Source of the DNA: Acidimicrobiia bacterium
GTDB lineage: Bacteria; Actinomycetota; Acidimicrobiia; Spongiisociales; JAHEDJ01
Assembly (NCBI GenBank): GCA_035471805.1
Contig: DATIPS010000014.1
Span: 1 to 64,000, forward strand
Direction: 5' to 3'
DNA: 64,000 nucleotides
Below are positions 41,981 to 50,888 of the stretch, piece after piece (position 1 is the first letter of the stretch; each line of letters begins with the position of its first letter). Below the pieces are notes generated by a model. That model did no database searches. It saw only the letters and a program-made list of their open reading frames with translations, and was not told the DNA's origin. Position numbers and translations under genes: made by a program.

Positions 41981-43379
41981 GTGGGCGTAGTGAGAAGAGG
42001 CGTCGTTGGCTATCGGCCACCGGCTCCTCCAGTTCGATCTCGAAGAACCGGGATACTTGTCTCCGAAACGCCTCTTCCGTGTAGTCGCGGTGCACGTCGT
42101 CGGCCCGTTTGTTCGCGACCAGCCTTGCGGTCAGGGGATCCTCGAGCGGCACGAACTCGATGATGATCCGGCTGCCCAGCTCGGCGAGCCACTCGACCAC
42201 TTCCCGGACCGGGATGTTCCCCCCGATCACCATGTGGTGGATGATTGCGTACAGAATCACGAGCTCCGGCTTCCCTCGATGCTCGAAGGGCGTTCGTTCG
42301 CTTTGGCGCCACCCGGTGGCAGGTGATGGATCGGTGACGTCCAGTACCAGCGGGAGAATCTTTCGGGACTCTTCGCTCACCAGTTTCCGGTAGAGCGCAT
42401 CGACGACGGCTTCGTCGGCGTCGGCCGCGACGACGTATGCCCCCCGACCGGCGGCCAGCCTCGAGAAGTGCCCGTCGTTCGCCCCGAGGTCCCAGACAAG
42501 GGACGGGTTCCCGAGGGTGCGGACGAGGAAGTCGGCTTTCTGGTCGCGGCTGGCCTGCACGTGCGCCTGGTCCGGGTAGTCCATCCAGGCCGACGTTCGG
42601 CGCGCCGGTGACAGGCCGGCGACCGTCTTGCGAAGGCCGCCGATGTTGTTCTCGATCAACTCCTTGCGGAAACCCGCTTCCCGCATTACCTCCCGGACGT
42701 TCTGTTCGGAGTTCTGATACCGGCGTTCGGCTCTGGCCTGAAGGACAGTGTGGAGCATGACTCCCCGGCGGAGGAGGTCCCGGCTGCCGAGCATTCCCCT
42801 GAACTCCGTCGCGGCGATGCCGTCGAGCCGGCCCCGCAACCAGGGTGCGAACGGTAGGTCCTTGTAGGCCTGCATCATCAACGGAAACAGGAACATCCGG
42901 CAGAACTGTCGATAACCGGTCCACGCCTCTCCCTGCTTGAGCGGTTCGAAGGATCCGATGTCGATGAACGTCGGCTGGGTGCCTCGCCACTGGACGTTGT
43001 AGGGGGTCGCATCCTTGAGTATGAAGTCTTCCGGGAGTCCCGCGGCCAGGATGTCGAGCGTCAGCAGGGCGGCGTCCTTGAGCATCGAGAACGGCCATTC
43101 ATAGGGATAGGAGATGAACGGTATGGCCTGGTGCTCGAGAGCACCTGCCCATGCGGACCCCGCGAGGTCCGTCTCTTCCAGTGGGATCTTCCGGCTGGCG
43201 ATCACCTTCTCCGCTGCCGTCAGGTCTGCGAAGAAGCGCGTGGAAGACAGCGCCTCCCATGTTGACATAGCCGGTTCGTCGAGCGTCCTGATCACCCGGC
43301 CTCCGTCGATGATTACGTGGCCCGACGGATCACGGAACGACCCCGAATCGCGACGGCCACCGGAAGTGTTCTCCGCCAT
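41973..43379 (-). CDS. Class I SAM-dependent methyltransferase with extended N-terminal domain
   Basis: A 468-residue protein from ATG 43379 (an in-frame GTG at 43415 would add 12 residues and overlap the preceding gene). The C-terminal half is a Rossmann methyltransferase with motif I LVWDLGANDGHFSRLAA and acidic AADADE after it. The N-terminal half has an unassigned domain with FILKDATPYNVQWRG and PTFIDIGSFEPL, which looks like a D-x5-N...D pattern of kinase-like folds but may be coincidental. The substrate is unknown. It sits between a tiny membrane protein and the sulfatase-like protein, with overlapping reading frames on the sulfatase side. Confidence 0.8.
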   Translation of the reverse strand: MAENTSGGRRDSGSFRDPSGHVIIDGGRVIRTLDEPAMSTWEALSSTRFFADLTAAEKVIASRKIPLEETDLAGSAWAGALEHQAIPFISYPYEWPFSMLKDAALLTLDILAAGLPEDFILKDATPYNVQWRGTQPTFIDIGSFEPLKQGEAWTGYRQFCRMFLFPLMMQAYKDLPFAPWLRGRLDGIAATEFRGMLGSRDLLRRGVMLHTVLQARAERRYQNSEQNVREVMREAGFRKELIENNIGGLRKTVAGLSPARRTSAWMDYPDQAHVQASRDQKADFLVRTLGNPSLVWDLGANDGHFSRLAAGRGAYVVAADADEAVVDALYRKLVSEESRKILPLVLDVTDPSPATGWRQSERTPFEHRGKPELVILYAIIHHMVIGGNIPVREVVEWLAELGSRIIIEFVPLEDPLTARLVANKRADDVHRDYTEEAFRRQVSRFFEIELEEPVADSQRRLFSLRPRD

Positions 43380-43386
43380 GGGCGTG

Positions 43387-43587
43387 CTATTCGTCGTGGG
43401 CGGGGGTGGAGTCACCTTGAGCCGCCGGTTCGCCGGCGGCTTCTTCCCCCGGCCGCCGGCCCTGGAATATGCGGCGCCTTCCTGCCCTCAGGAGCACCGC
43501 CAGCCCCGCGAATCCGCCGAGGACGGCCTGCAGGATCAGGCTGCCGGTTCCTGGGTCCAGATAGGCGGTAATCGCTTTGAATTCCAT
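43387..43587 (-). CDS. Small single-helix membrane protein
   Basis: A 66-residue protein starting MEFKAITAYLDPGTGSL. One hydrophobic helix (about residues 17-34) follows the conserved-looking Y-L-D-P-G-T-G-S motif, then a basic RAGRRRIFQGRR stretch and a polar tail. Small proteins with the Y-L-D-P-G-T-G-S start are familiar to me next to envelope-modification genes, but no function is known. AGGAG 5 bp upstream of ATG 43587 supports the start. First gene of the cassette with the methyltransferase (7 bp away) and sulfatase-like genes. Confidence 0.72.
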   Translation of the reverse strand: MEFKAITAYLDPGTGSLILQAVLGGFAGLAVLLRAGRRRIFQGRRPGEEAAGEPAAQGDSTPAHDE

Positions 43588-43719
43588 ACGCTCCTGGCGT
43601 TTCGTAGACGTGCTGTGGAGTTTACCGTTGACCGGGAGCGTCACGATCAGAACATGAGCCTTCAGTCGGTGATCCGTTCCGGCTCTCGAAGCTCCCGGCA
43701 CCCTGTACCCTGCAATCCG

Positions 43720-44436
43720 ATGGCTATCCGGCATGATCAGGGCATTGTCTTGCGCAGCTACCCGTTCGGGGAGTCCGACCGCGTGGTCATCATTCTGTCT
43801 CCGAATCATGGGAAGTTGCGCACGGTCGCCAAGGGCGTTCGCAAGACCAAGAGCCGGTTTGGGGGCAGGTTGGAGCCGCTGACTCATGTCGATCTCGTGT
43901 TGTACGAAGGTCGCAATCTCGACACGGTCACGCAAGTCTCGGTGATCGAGGCCTTCCCGCATGTGAGGACCGATCTGGAGCGGGTTGGAATTGCGGGCGC
44001 AATGTTGAATGCCGTCGACGCGGTTGCACAGGAGAACGAGTCTGCGCATCGTCTCTTCTTGCTGCTGCACCGGGGCTTGCGAGTGTTGGACTCGGGTCCG
44101 GCCGATCCCGGACTCTTGACCGGGTTCTATCTGAAGCTCGCGGCTCTCGTAGGTATAGCGCCCTCGCTGGGTGGTTGTGCCAGTTGCGGTGGCGATATCG
44201 ATGTTGAGCGTTTCAGTTTTCCAGCCGGGGGAGTGGTGTGCAGCCGCTGCGCGACGGCCGACGCCGTGAAGCTGCGTCCCGGTCTGATCGACTACCTGGC
44301 GAGTCTGGCCGGCAGCGAACTGGCATCCCTGCCGGCGAGCGGAGGCATGGCGGCCGACGGTCAGGGGCTCGCCCGCCGTTTCCTCGAGTATCACCTCGAG
44401 CGGAAGTTCACTGTCGCGGAGGTGCCCGGTGGCTGA
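43720..44436 (+). CDS. recO: DNA repair protein RecO
   Basis: A 238-residue recombination mediator that loads RecA onto SSB-coated DNA. An OB-fold N terminus (GIVLRSYPFGESDRVVIILS, KLRTVAKGVRKTKSRFGG) is followed by a helical domain with a zinc finger (CASCG...CSRC). The start at 43720 is the conserved MAIRHDQG; the open frame extends far upstream but only as antisense to the methyltransferase gene. It overlaps uppS by 8 bp. About 130 bp upstream separate it from the divergent small-protein gene. Confidence 0.93.
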   Translation: MAIRHDQGIVLRSYPFGESDRVVIILSPNHGKLRTVAKGVRKTKSRFGGRLEPLTHVDLVLYEGRNLDTVTQVSVIEAFPHVRTDLERVGIAGAMLNAVDAVAQENESAHRLFLLLHRGLRVLDSGPADPGLLTGFYLKLAALVGIAPSLGGCASCGGDIDVERFSFPAGGVVCSRCATADAVKLRPGLIDYLASLAGSELASLPASGGMAADGQGLARRFLEYHLERKFTVAEVPGG

Positions 44437-45166
44437 ACTAGACACGTCGCGGTTGGATTACGCGCGCATACCCCGCCACGTCGGTGTGATCATGGACGGC
44501 AACGGCCGGTGGGCCAACCAGCGCGGACTCGAACGCACGGCTGGACACGCTGCCGGGGAGGCGGCTCTCTACGAAACCGCCCTCGGCGCCCTGGATATCG
44601 GACTGGAGTGGTTGACCGTCTTCACGTTCTCGACCGAGAACTGGTCGCGCTCCGCCGAAGAAGTCCGGTTTCTCATGCTATTCAACGAGGATCTGCTCGG
44701 TCGCCGCCGGGATGACCTCCACCAACGAGGGGTACGGATGCTGTTCGCAGGTGACCTCGACGATCCTCGCATACCGCAGAGCAACAAGGACAACATGCGG
44801 GACGCCATGGAACTCACTGCGTCCAACGACCGGCTGAATCTGGTCTTCGCCTTCAACTACGGCGGTCGTTCTGAGCTGGCGCGAGCTGCGGCAGCGATCG
44901 CCAGGAGGAGTGTCGCCGGAGAGCTCGATCCGGACGCGGTCAACGCGGAGGTCTTTGCGTCGCACCTGGCGGTGCCGGATATGCCCGACGCCGATCTGAT
45001 CATCAGGACGTCCGGGGAACAGAGGATCAGCAACTTCCTGCTGTGGCAATCCGCATACGCCGAGTACGTTTTTCCGGAAATCCTGTGGCCCGACTTCCGG
45101 CGACAGGATCTGGTCGACTGCATCGTCGAGTATCAGGCGCGGCAACGCAGATTCGGAAGGGCCTAG
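44429..45166 (+). CDS. uppS: Isoprenyl transferase (undecaprenyl diphosphate synthase type)
   Basis: A 245-residue cis-prenyltransferase that makes the long polyprenyl diphosphate carrier for cell-wall synthesis. VGVIMDGNGRWA (catalytic Asp and phosphate loop), TVFTFSTENWSRS, FNYGGRSE, DLIIRTSGEQRISNFLLWQ and FPEILWPDF are all present. The GTG start at 44429 overlaps recO. Product chain length cannot be read from the sequence. Confidence 0.95.
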   Translation: MAELDTSRLDYARIPRHVGVIMDGNGRWANQRGLERTAGHAAGEAALYETALGALDIGLEWLTVFTFSTENWSRSAEEVRFLMLFNEDLLGRRRDDLHQRGVRMLFAGDLDDPRIPQSNKDNMRDAMELTASNDRLNLVFAFNYGGRSELARAAAAIARRSVAGELDPDAVNAEVFASHLAVPDMPDADLIIRTSGEQRISNFLLWQSAYAEYVFPEILWPDFRRQDLVDCIVEYQARQRRFGRA

Positions 45167-45169
45167 CCC

Positions 45170-45300
45170 TTCCAAGTTCCAGGTTTTGGGTTTTGGGTCC
45201 TACGTTCTGGTCGGCCGGTCACGTGACAGGCCTCGCAGACTCAGAACTCAGAACGCAGAACTCAGAACTCAGTTCGCAGTTCGTAGTACGCAGAACCTGG
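45170..45300. repeat. Degenerate AGAACTC/TTTGGG heptamer array upstream of glyS
   Basis: Left part: CCAAGTTCCAGGTTTTGGG and TTTTGGGTCC. Right part (45237-45300): ACTCAGAACTCAGAACGCAG, AACTCAGAACTCAG and further GCAGTTCG/GCAGAACC words. The left part is roughly the reverse complement of the right-hand word type, and CCAGGTT / AACCTGG at the two ends are inverted. A GTCACGTGAC palindrome sits between. Related words occur upstream of lepA at 17862-17890. No coding potential. Confidence 0.7.
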
Positions 45301-45354
45301 ATCAGTCATCGCGGCCTATCATTCCCGGGCTAGACAACAGGAAGCCCTCTCTTC

Positions 45355-46662
45355 ATGACCATCACCCTCGATACGATCACCAACCTCTCGAAGCGACGCG
45401 GGTTTGTCTTTCCGTCTTCTGAGATCTACGGCGGTCTGCGGTCGGCCTACGACTACGGCCCGCTCGGCGTGCAACTGCTGCGCAACGTCAAGGAGCAGTG
45501 GTGGCGGTCGATGGTGCAGCTTCGCGGCGACGTGGTCGGTATCGACTCTGCCGTTCTGCAGGCTCGCCAGGTGTGGCAGGCGTCCGGCCATGAGGCGGTC
45601 TTCACCGATCCGATGGTGGAGTGCAAGAACTGCCACACGCGGCATCGGGTCGACAAACTCGTCGACCCCGACCTGTGTCCGAGTTGTGGCCAGCGTGGGC
45701 AGTTCACCGAAGCGCGTGACTTCAATCTCATGTTCAGAACCAACATGGGTCCGGTGGAGAGCGACGAGAACAGGGTCTACCTACGGCCGGAAACGGCGCA
45801 GGGGATCTTCATCAACTACGAAAACGTTCGGCAGACCCAACGCTTGAAGCTTCCTTTCGGTGTTGCGCAGGTCGGCAAGTCGTTCCGCAATGAGATAACT
45901 CCGGGACAGTTCGTCTTTCGGACCCGTGAGTTCGAACAGATGGAGATGGAGTACTTCTGCCGTCCGGAAGAAGCAGGGCGGTGGTTCGAGTACTGGATCG
46001 AAGAGCGATCTGCCTGGTATCGGAATCTCGGAATGAACGAGAACAACCTGCGCATTCGCAAGCACGACGATGACGAGTTGTCCCATTACTCGGCAGGCAC
46101 CGTCGATGTCGAATACCGCTTCCCCTGGGGTTGGGACGAACTCGAAGGGATTGCCAACCGTACTGACTTCGATCTGCGCCAACACGCCGAGCACAGCGGG
46201 CAGGACCTGCGCTATTACGACCAGGAAGCCGACGAGCGTTTCTTCCCCTATGTGATCGAGCCGGCCGCAGGAGCAACCAGGACGACTTTTGCCTTCCTGA
46301 TCGACGCCTACCACGAGGAAGAGGTGCGTGGCGAGAAGCGTGTCGTGCTGCGACTGGACCACCGTCTGGCTCCATACCAGCTGGCGGTCCTGCCGCTGTC
46401 GAAGAAGCCCGAACTGATTGAAGGGTCGGAGAAGGTGGCAGCCCTGCTGCGGCCTTCCTACAACCTTGAGGTCGATGTCACCCAGGCAATCGGCCGCCGC
46501 TACCGGCGTCAAGATGAGATAGGGACCCCCTACTGCATAACGTACGACTTCGATTCGCTCGAAGATTCGGCCGTGACCGTGCGCGATCGGGACTCGATGG
46601 AGCAGGATCGTGTGGCGATCGACGCCCTCGAGGAGTATCTGAAGGCGAAACTCCCGTCGTAG
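45355..46662 (+). CDS. glyS: Glycyl-tRNA synthetase (single-chain, alpha2 type)
   Basis: A 435-residue class II synthetase charging tRNA-Gly. Motif 1 region [18 protein letters not shown], a zinc-binding insertion (CKNCH...CPSCG), motif 2 around [23 protein letters not shown], and the C-terminal anticodon-binding domain ([16 protein letters not shown]). This is the eukaryote/archaea-like homodimeric form used by actinobacteria rather than the alpha2beta2 GlyQ-GlyS type. The start is ATG 45355; the unusual repeat-rich leader of 188 bp precedes it. No T-box recognised. Confidence 0.95.
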   Translation: MTITLDTITNLSKRRGFVFPSSEIYGGLRSAYDYGPLGVQLLRNVKEQWWRSMVQLRGDVVGIDSAVLQARQVWQASGHEAVFTDPMVECKNCHTRHRVDKLVDPDLCPSCGQRGQFTEARDFNLMFRTNMGPVESDENRVYLRPETAQGIFINYENVRQTQRLKLPFGVAQVGKSFRNEITPGQFVFRTREFEQMEMEYFCRPEEAGRWFEYWIEERSAWYRNLGMNENNLRIRKHDDDELSHYSAGTVDVEYRFPWGWDELEGIANRTDFDLRQHAEHSGQDLRYYDQEADERFFPYVIEPAAGATRTTFAFLIDAYHEEEVRGEKRVVLRLDHRLAPYQLAVLPLSKKPELIEGSEKVAALLRPSYNLEVDVTQAIGRRYRRQDEIGTPYCITYDFDSLEDSAVTVRDRDSMEQDRVAIDALEEYLKAKLPS

Positions 46663-46746
46663 GCACAGCGAGCCGGCCGACTGGTCCGCTTCGGCGGTTT
46701 CGTCGATTCACAGTCGTATTCCCGCCTTGAGTAGGGTATGTGGTGG

Positions 46747-46760
46747 GAGTCGGACGACTC
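46747..46760. promoter_or_regulatory. Palindrome in front of the sugar ABC operon, possible operator
   Basis: GAGTCG-GA-CGACTC is a perfect 6-2-6 inverted repeat located 25 bp upstream of the binding-protein start and just before its AAGGAGG ribosome site. A repressor site is plausible by position only. Confidence 0.3.
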
Positions 46761-46785
46761 TCACAAGAAGGAGGAACAAATCTCC

Positions 46786-48126
46786 ATGAGAAAAGCAAGA
46801 TGGCTGGCTCTGTCCATTGCCATGCTGCTTGTCCTGGCCGCGTGTGGCGGGGATGAGGCAGACGGCGGGGACGGGGATACGGCGACCACCGTCGCCGAAG
46901 ACAAGCCGGTAGTCAACGTATTCGGTGCCTTTTCCGGCGTCGAAGCTGCGGAAGTCCAGAAGATCATCGACTCTGAGATCAATGCCGTGAAAGGCTACGA
47001 CGCGATCTACGAAGGGTCCGATAGCTTCGAAGAGCAGATCAAGATTCGTGTCGACGGCGGAAACCCGCCGGACATCGCCCTCTATCCGCAGCCGGGTGCA
47101 CTTGTGCAGCAGGCTGAAGCCGGCAACCTCGTCGCGCTCGAGGATCTCGGCTTCGACATGGCGGAGTTGGAATCGACATTCGGCAAGTATCTGCTCTCCC
47201 TCGGAGAGGTGAACGGCAAGCACTACGGTTTGCCGACCAACACGAACCTGAAGAGTCTGATCTGGTATCCGCTGCCTGAGTTCACGGACGCAGGCTACGA
47301 AGTGCCGACCACCTGGGATGAACTGATCGCGTTGAGCGACCAGATCGTTGCCGACGGCGGTACGCCATGGTGCATCGGCACCGGCAGCGATGCCGCGACC
47401 GGTTGGACTGCGACGGACTGGATGGAAGACATCATGCTCCGGACGGCCGGATCTGATGCCTACGACAAATGGGTGACGCACGAGCTGCCCTTCAACAGTC
47501 CCGAGGTCAAGCGTGCCGCGGAACTGTTGGGCCAGATCGCGTTCACCGAGGGCTATGCGCTCGGTGGGGCAGCTTCGATACCGGATATCGACTTCCGCGA
47601 TGCTCCCGATCCCATGTTCAACAATCCACCCAGCTGCTTCATGCATCGGCAAGCTTCGTTCATCACCCAGTTCTTCAACGCTCCGGGTGACGAAGAAGGT
47701 GCTTCCGGTCTGGAAGCCGGCGTCGACTACGGCGTCTTCGCGTTCCCAGACATCGATCCCGGTGTAAAGGGAGCCCTGGGCGCAGGTGAGTTGGCGGCGA
47801 TCTTCGTCGACCGTCCCGAGGTGCGCGAGTTCCTGGTCGATTTCACGTCGACTGAGGTCCAGTGCGCGCAGGGAGGGAGTGCGGCAGGCCGAATCTCGCC
47901 GAACACCAGTGTTGGCGCGGACTGCTATCGCGACGACATCCTCGCCACCGCGGCTGAGGCAATCGTTGCGGCACTGGCCACCGAGGGGTTCCGGTTCGAT
48001 GCGTCGGACCTGATGCCCTCCGAGGTCGGATCCGGACAGTTCTGGACCGGCATGAACGAGTACATGCGTGGTGGTCCCGATACCCTTGATGGGGTGTTGA
48101 CCGACATCGACAACGCCTGGCCGTAA
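46786..48126 (+). CDS. Sugar ABC transporter substrate-binding lipoprotein (alpha-glucoside type)
   Basis: A 446-residue binding protein. The lipoprotein signal MRKARWLALSIAMLLVLAAC is followed by an Asp/Gly-rich linker and a cluster-B (MalE-like) fold: GNPPDIALYPQPGAL, YGLPTNTNLKSLIWYP, PTTWDELIALSD. Several Cys in the mature part could form disulfides. It is close to AglE/ThuE-type proteins; the ligand is probably a di- or oligosaccharide (inference). AAGGAGG sets ATG 46786. A strong terminator separates it from the permease genes, so it should be made in excess over them. Confidence 0.88.
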   Translation: MRKARWLALSIAMLLVLAACGGDEADGGDGDTATTVAEDKPVVNVFGAFSGVEAAEVQKIIDSEINAVKGYDAIYEGSDSFEEQIKIRVDGGNPPDIALYPQPGALVQQAEAGNLVALEDLGFDMAELESTFGKYLLSLGEVNGKHYGLPTNTNLKSLIWYPLPEFTDAGYEVPTTWDELIALSDQIVADGGTPWCIGTGSDAATGWTATDWMEDIMLRTAGSDAYDKWVTHELPFNSPEVKRAAELLGQIAFTEGYALGGAASIPDIDFRDAPDPMFNNPPSCFMHRQASFITQFFNAPGDEEGASGLEAGVDYGVFAFPDIDPGVKGALGAGELAAIFVDRPEVREFLVDFTSTEVQCAQGGSAAGRISPNTSVGADCYRDDILATAAEAIVAALATEGFRFDASDLMPSEVGSGQFWTGMNEYMRGGPDTLDGVLTDIDNAWP

Positions 48127-48152
48127 GCCGGTATCGCATAACGACAAACACC

Positions 48153-48180
48153 CGAAGGGCGGCCGCTTGGCCGCCCTTCG
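48153..48180 (+). terminator. Intrinsic terminator/attenuator between binding protein and permease genes
   Basis: CGAAGGGCGGCC, loop GCTT, GGCCGCCCTTCG: a perfect 12-bp GC-rich stem beginning 26 bp after the binding-protein stop. Partial read-through would feed the permease genes. Confidence 0.8.
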
Positions 48181-48227
48181 TCGTGTAGTGTCTTGTGGGT
48201 CGTTCATCGGGAGAATGCGAATATCAG

Positions 48228-49382
48228 ATGGAAGGTCAAGGCGGAGACCTGGATTTGATGACGGGGGGAAAACCGGCAGATGCGGACCGATTGGGCCGCT
48301 CCTCAGGGATTCTCATCTTCCTCTACCGCATCGTCGCTTCCCTTGCCGTTCCCGTGATTTCTTTCGCCGTCATGTGGGTGACTTTCACCTGGCTGCGTGA
48401 CTCTGACGCCAGTCGCTCCCTGCAGGTCCTAGTTGCCATCGTTGTCGGAGTCGGTGGAGTCTTCGCGTTGTTCTGGGGCATGGACTTCGCCATCAATCAA
48501 CTGCCGGCGAAGTTGCGGGAGCACGTCCGGCCCTTCGTGTTCGTTGGTCCCGCTCTGGTGATCTTGAGCGTCTTTCTCGTCTACCCGCTCATCAACACTT
48601 TCATCATCAGTTTCAAAGACAAGGCTCAAGATGCCTGGGTGGGACTCGAGAACTACGGGTTCGTCTTCACCGACGAGGCGATGCTCCGCTCGATTCGCAA
48701 CACCGTCATTTGGATAATCGTTGTTCCTTTGTTCTCCGTTGGAATCGGCCTGGCCTTTGCGACGCTGGCCGACCGACTGCGGCGCGGGGAGGCGTTTGCC
48801 AAGTCTCTGATCTTCCTACCGATGGCCATCTCGTTTGTGGGTGCGTCCATCGTTTGGAGGTTCATCTACAGCTTCCGTCCGGAAGGTTTCGGCGAGCAGA
48901 TCGGTCTCCTCAACGGAATCCTGATTCAGCTTGGAGGCGACCCCAAAGCATGGTTGTCGTGGGAACCATGGAACAACCTCTTCCTGATGGTCATCATGAT
49001 CTGGCTTCAGACCGGGTTCGCAATGGTGATTCTCTCTGCGGCAATCAAGGCGGTTCCCGATGATCTCCTGGAGGCGGCTCGGATCGACGGAGCGACCGAA
49101 CTGCAGATCTTCTGGAAGATCATCGTTCCCTCCATCATGTCCTCGGTGGTGGTCGTGTCCACGACGATGGTCATCAGCGTGCTCAAGATCTTCGACATCG
49201 TCTGGGTCATGACCGGGGGTGAGACCGGAACGGAGGTAATCGCCGAACGCATGGTGCGCTGGTTCTTCCGCAACGACCACGACGGCAGGGGGGCGGCGAT
49301 CGCGGTCGTGCTGTTCATCGCAATCATTCCGATCATGCTCTTGAATGTCCGAAGATTCCGTGCAGAGGAGGCGATCCGATGA
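48228..49382 (+). CDS. Sugar ABC transporter permease (MalF/AglF type)
   Basis: A 384-residue permease from ATG 48228; GTG 48195 and ATG 48258 are alternatives, none with a perfect ribosome site. Eight hydrophobic helices, two extra ones at the N terminus before the usual six, and the EAA coupling loop DDLLEAARIDGATELQIFWKIIVPSI. It pairs with the next permease. The stop overlaps the second permease start (ATGA). Confidence 0.88.
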   Translation: MEGQGGDLDLMTGGKPADADRLGRSSGILIFLYRIVASLAVPVISFAVMWVTFTWLRDSDASRSLQVLVAIVVGVGGVFALFWGMDFAINQLPAKLREHVRPFVFVGPALVILSVFLVYPLINTFIISFKDKAQDAWVGLENYGFVFTDEAMLRSIRNTVIWIIVVPLFSVGIGLAFATLADRLRRGEAFAKSLIFLPMAISFVGASIVWRFIYSFRPEGFGEQIGLLNGILIQLGGDPKAWLSWEPWNNLFLMVIMIWLQTGFAMVILSAAIKAVPDDLLEAARIDGATELQIFWKIIVPSIMSSVVVVSTTMVISVLKIFDIVWVMTGGETGTEVIAERMVRWFFRNDHDGRGAAIAVVLFIAIIPIMLLNVRRFRAEEAIR

Positions 49383-50320
49383 CTGCCCCGACGCTGGATC
49401 GAAGCAGTAGCACCGAGAAACATCGGCAGAGCTTGATTGCGCGGATCTTCGATAGATGGCCGGTGAAGCTGGGCCTACTGATCATCGTGATTCTGTGGAT
49501 CATCCCGACGTTGGGCCTGCTCATAAGCTCGTTCCGGGTTCCGAACCTCGTCTCGACCAGTGGCTGGTGGACTGTATTCGGGAAGCTGTTCGAAACTGCA
49601 CAGTGGACATTCGAGAACTATCAGAATGTCCTGTCCTCCGAGGGATTCGGAAACGCCTTCCTGAACAGTCTGGCGGTCACGATTCCGGCGACTGTCATTC
49701 CGATCGTGATCGCGGCCTTTGCCGCGTATGCATTCTCGTGGATGGACTTCAAAGGGCGGCAGTGGATGTTCGTAGCCGTTGTCGGGCTATTGGTGGTGCC
49801 GCTGCAGATGGCGCTCATTCCGATCCTTCGCCTGTACAGCTCCGGCGGGTTCATCGGCGACTTTCAGTTCTTCCCTGATCTGAACCTGAACGGAACCTAC
49901 ATGGCGGTGTGGCTGGCACACACCGGATTCGGGTTGCCGTTGGCCGTGTATTTGTTGCGCAACTACATAGGCGGATTGCCTTCCTCCACGATCGAGTCGG
50001 CGCATATCGACGGCGCGAGTCACTTCACGATCTTCTGGCGTCTGGTCGTTCCCCTGTCCGTTCCGGCGCTGGCGTCGTTTGCGATCTTCCAGTTTCTCTG
50101 GGTCTGGAACGACTTCCTGGTGGCGCTCGTCTTCCTTGGTGGTACACCCGATGTGAGGGTGTTGACCCAGGCTTTGGCAGAGTTGAACGGAACGCGCGGA
50201 GAGGCCTGGCATCTGCTGACTGCCGGGGCGTTCATCACCATGGTGCTGCCGTTGACGGTGTTCTTCGGGCTGCAGCGCTACTTCGTGCGTGGCCTCACCG
50301 CTGGATCGGTGAAAGGCTGA
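49379..50320 (+). CDS. Sugar ABC transporter permease (MalG/AglG type)
   Basis: A 313-residue permease with six helices and the EAA loop STIESAHIDGASHFTIFWRLVVPLS. It forms the channel together with the preceding permease. No ATP-binding subunit follows, so the complex probably uses a shared MsmK/UgpC-type ATPase encoded elsewhere, as in many actinobacteria (inference). Confidence 0.9.
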   Translation: MTAPTLDRSSSTEKHRQSLIARIFDRWPVKLGLLIIVILWIIPTLGLLISSFRVPNLVSTSGWWTVFGKLFETAQWTFENYQNVLSSEGFGNAFLNSLAVTIPATVIPIVIAAFAAYAFSWMDFKGRQWMFVAVVGLLVVPLQMALIPILRLYSSGGFIGDFQFFPDLNLNGTYMAVWLAHTGFGLPLAVYLLRNYIGGLPSSTIESAHIDGASHFTIFWRLVVPLSVPALASFAIFQFLWVWNDFLVALVFLGGTPDVRVLTQALAELNGTRGEAWHLLTAGAFITMVLPLTVFFGLQRYFVRGLTAGSVKG

Positions 50321-50348
50321 TTCGACGCGACGCTAGCCTCGGTGGATC

Positions 50349-50876
50349 ATGACGATCCCCACTGAAGCCGAAATAAGCACCCGGCGGCGATGGCTGGCCA
50401 TCGCGGTGGCCACAATTCCATTGCTCTTCAGCTACGTCTCGATTGCGGCCGCGTTCACGACGGACGACGAAGGTGATTCTCTGGTGGGCGCCGGTGGTGC
50501 GGCGCTCGGATTCGGTCTCGTTCCGTTTGTCTTTCTGTTGCTGGCTTTCGTATCCGTGCACAAATCGGCGAGCATGGCTGTCCTGAAGGCAATGGGCCTC
50601 TTCCTGCTGTTTGCCTTTCCCATCGGCGTCCTTGCCCCGGCCCTCGGGGCTACTGCCGGATTCGCCGCCGGCGGCGCGATGGCCTTGCGTCCGTCGGAGA
50701 TGACGCAAATGAAGGCCCGGTATATCGCCACCGGGCTCGCCGTCGTATACGTCCTGTTCCTTCTTCTGTATATCCCGTCGGCCGGGGTGATGGCCGGAGC
50801 GATGACACCGCTCATGGCGATCGGGTTCGCTGATGAATACTCGATCTGGATGGCCACTCGATCGAGTCGGCCGTGA
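50349..50876 (+). CDS. Polytopic membrane protein of unknown function
   Basis: A 175-residue protein with four or five hydrophobic helices (about residues 16-35, 46-68, 76-110, 123-145, 145-160) and short loops. Not recognised. It begins 28 bp after the sugar permease gene and may be on the same transcript, but nothing in the sequence ties it to sugar uptake. The neighbouring VIT-family gene converges on it. Confidence 0.6.
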   Translation: MTIPTEAEISTRRRWLAIAVATIPLLFSYVSIAAAFTTDDEGDSLVGAGGAALGFGLVPFVFLLLAFVSVHKSASMAVLKAMGLFLLFAFPIGVLAPALGATAGFAAGGAMALRPSEMTQMKARYIATGLAVVYVLFLLLYIPSAGVMAGAMTPLMAIGFADEYSIWMATRSSRP

Positions 50877-50888
50877 GCGTCGCCGGAC

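Noticed and set aside
45170-45300. CRISPR array
   Set aside because: Repeat words are 7 bp, degenerate and without unique spacers; no cas genes nearby.
45167-45354. T-box or glycine riboswitch before glyS
   Set aside because: No T-box motif (TGGNACCGCG) or glycine aptamer core could be found; the leader is mostly simple repeats.
46708-48207. 499-codon reverse frame opposite the sugar-binding protein
   Set aside because: Shadow of a gene with lipobox and binding-protein motifs.
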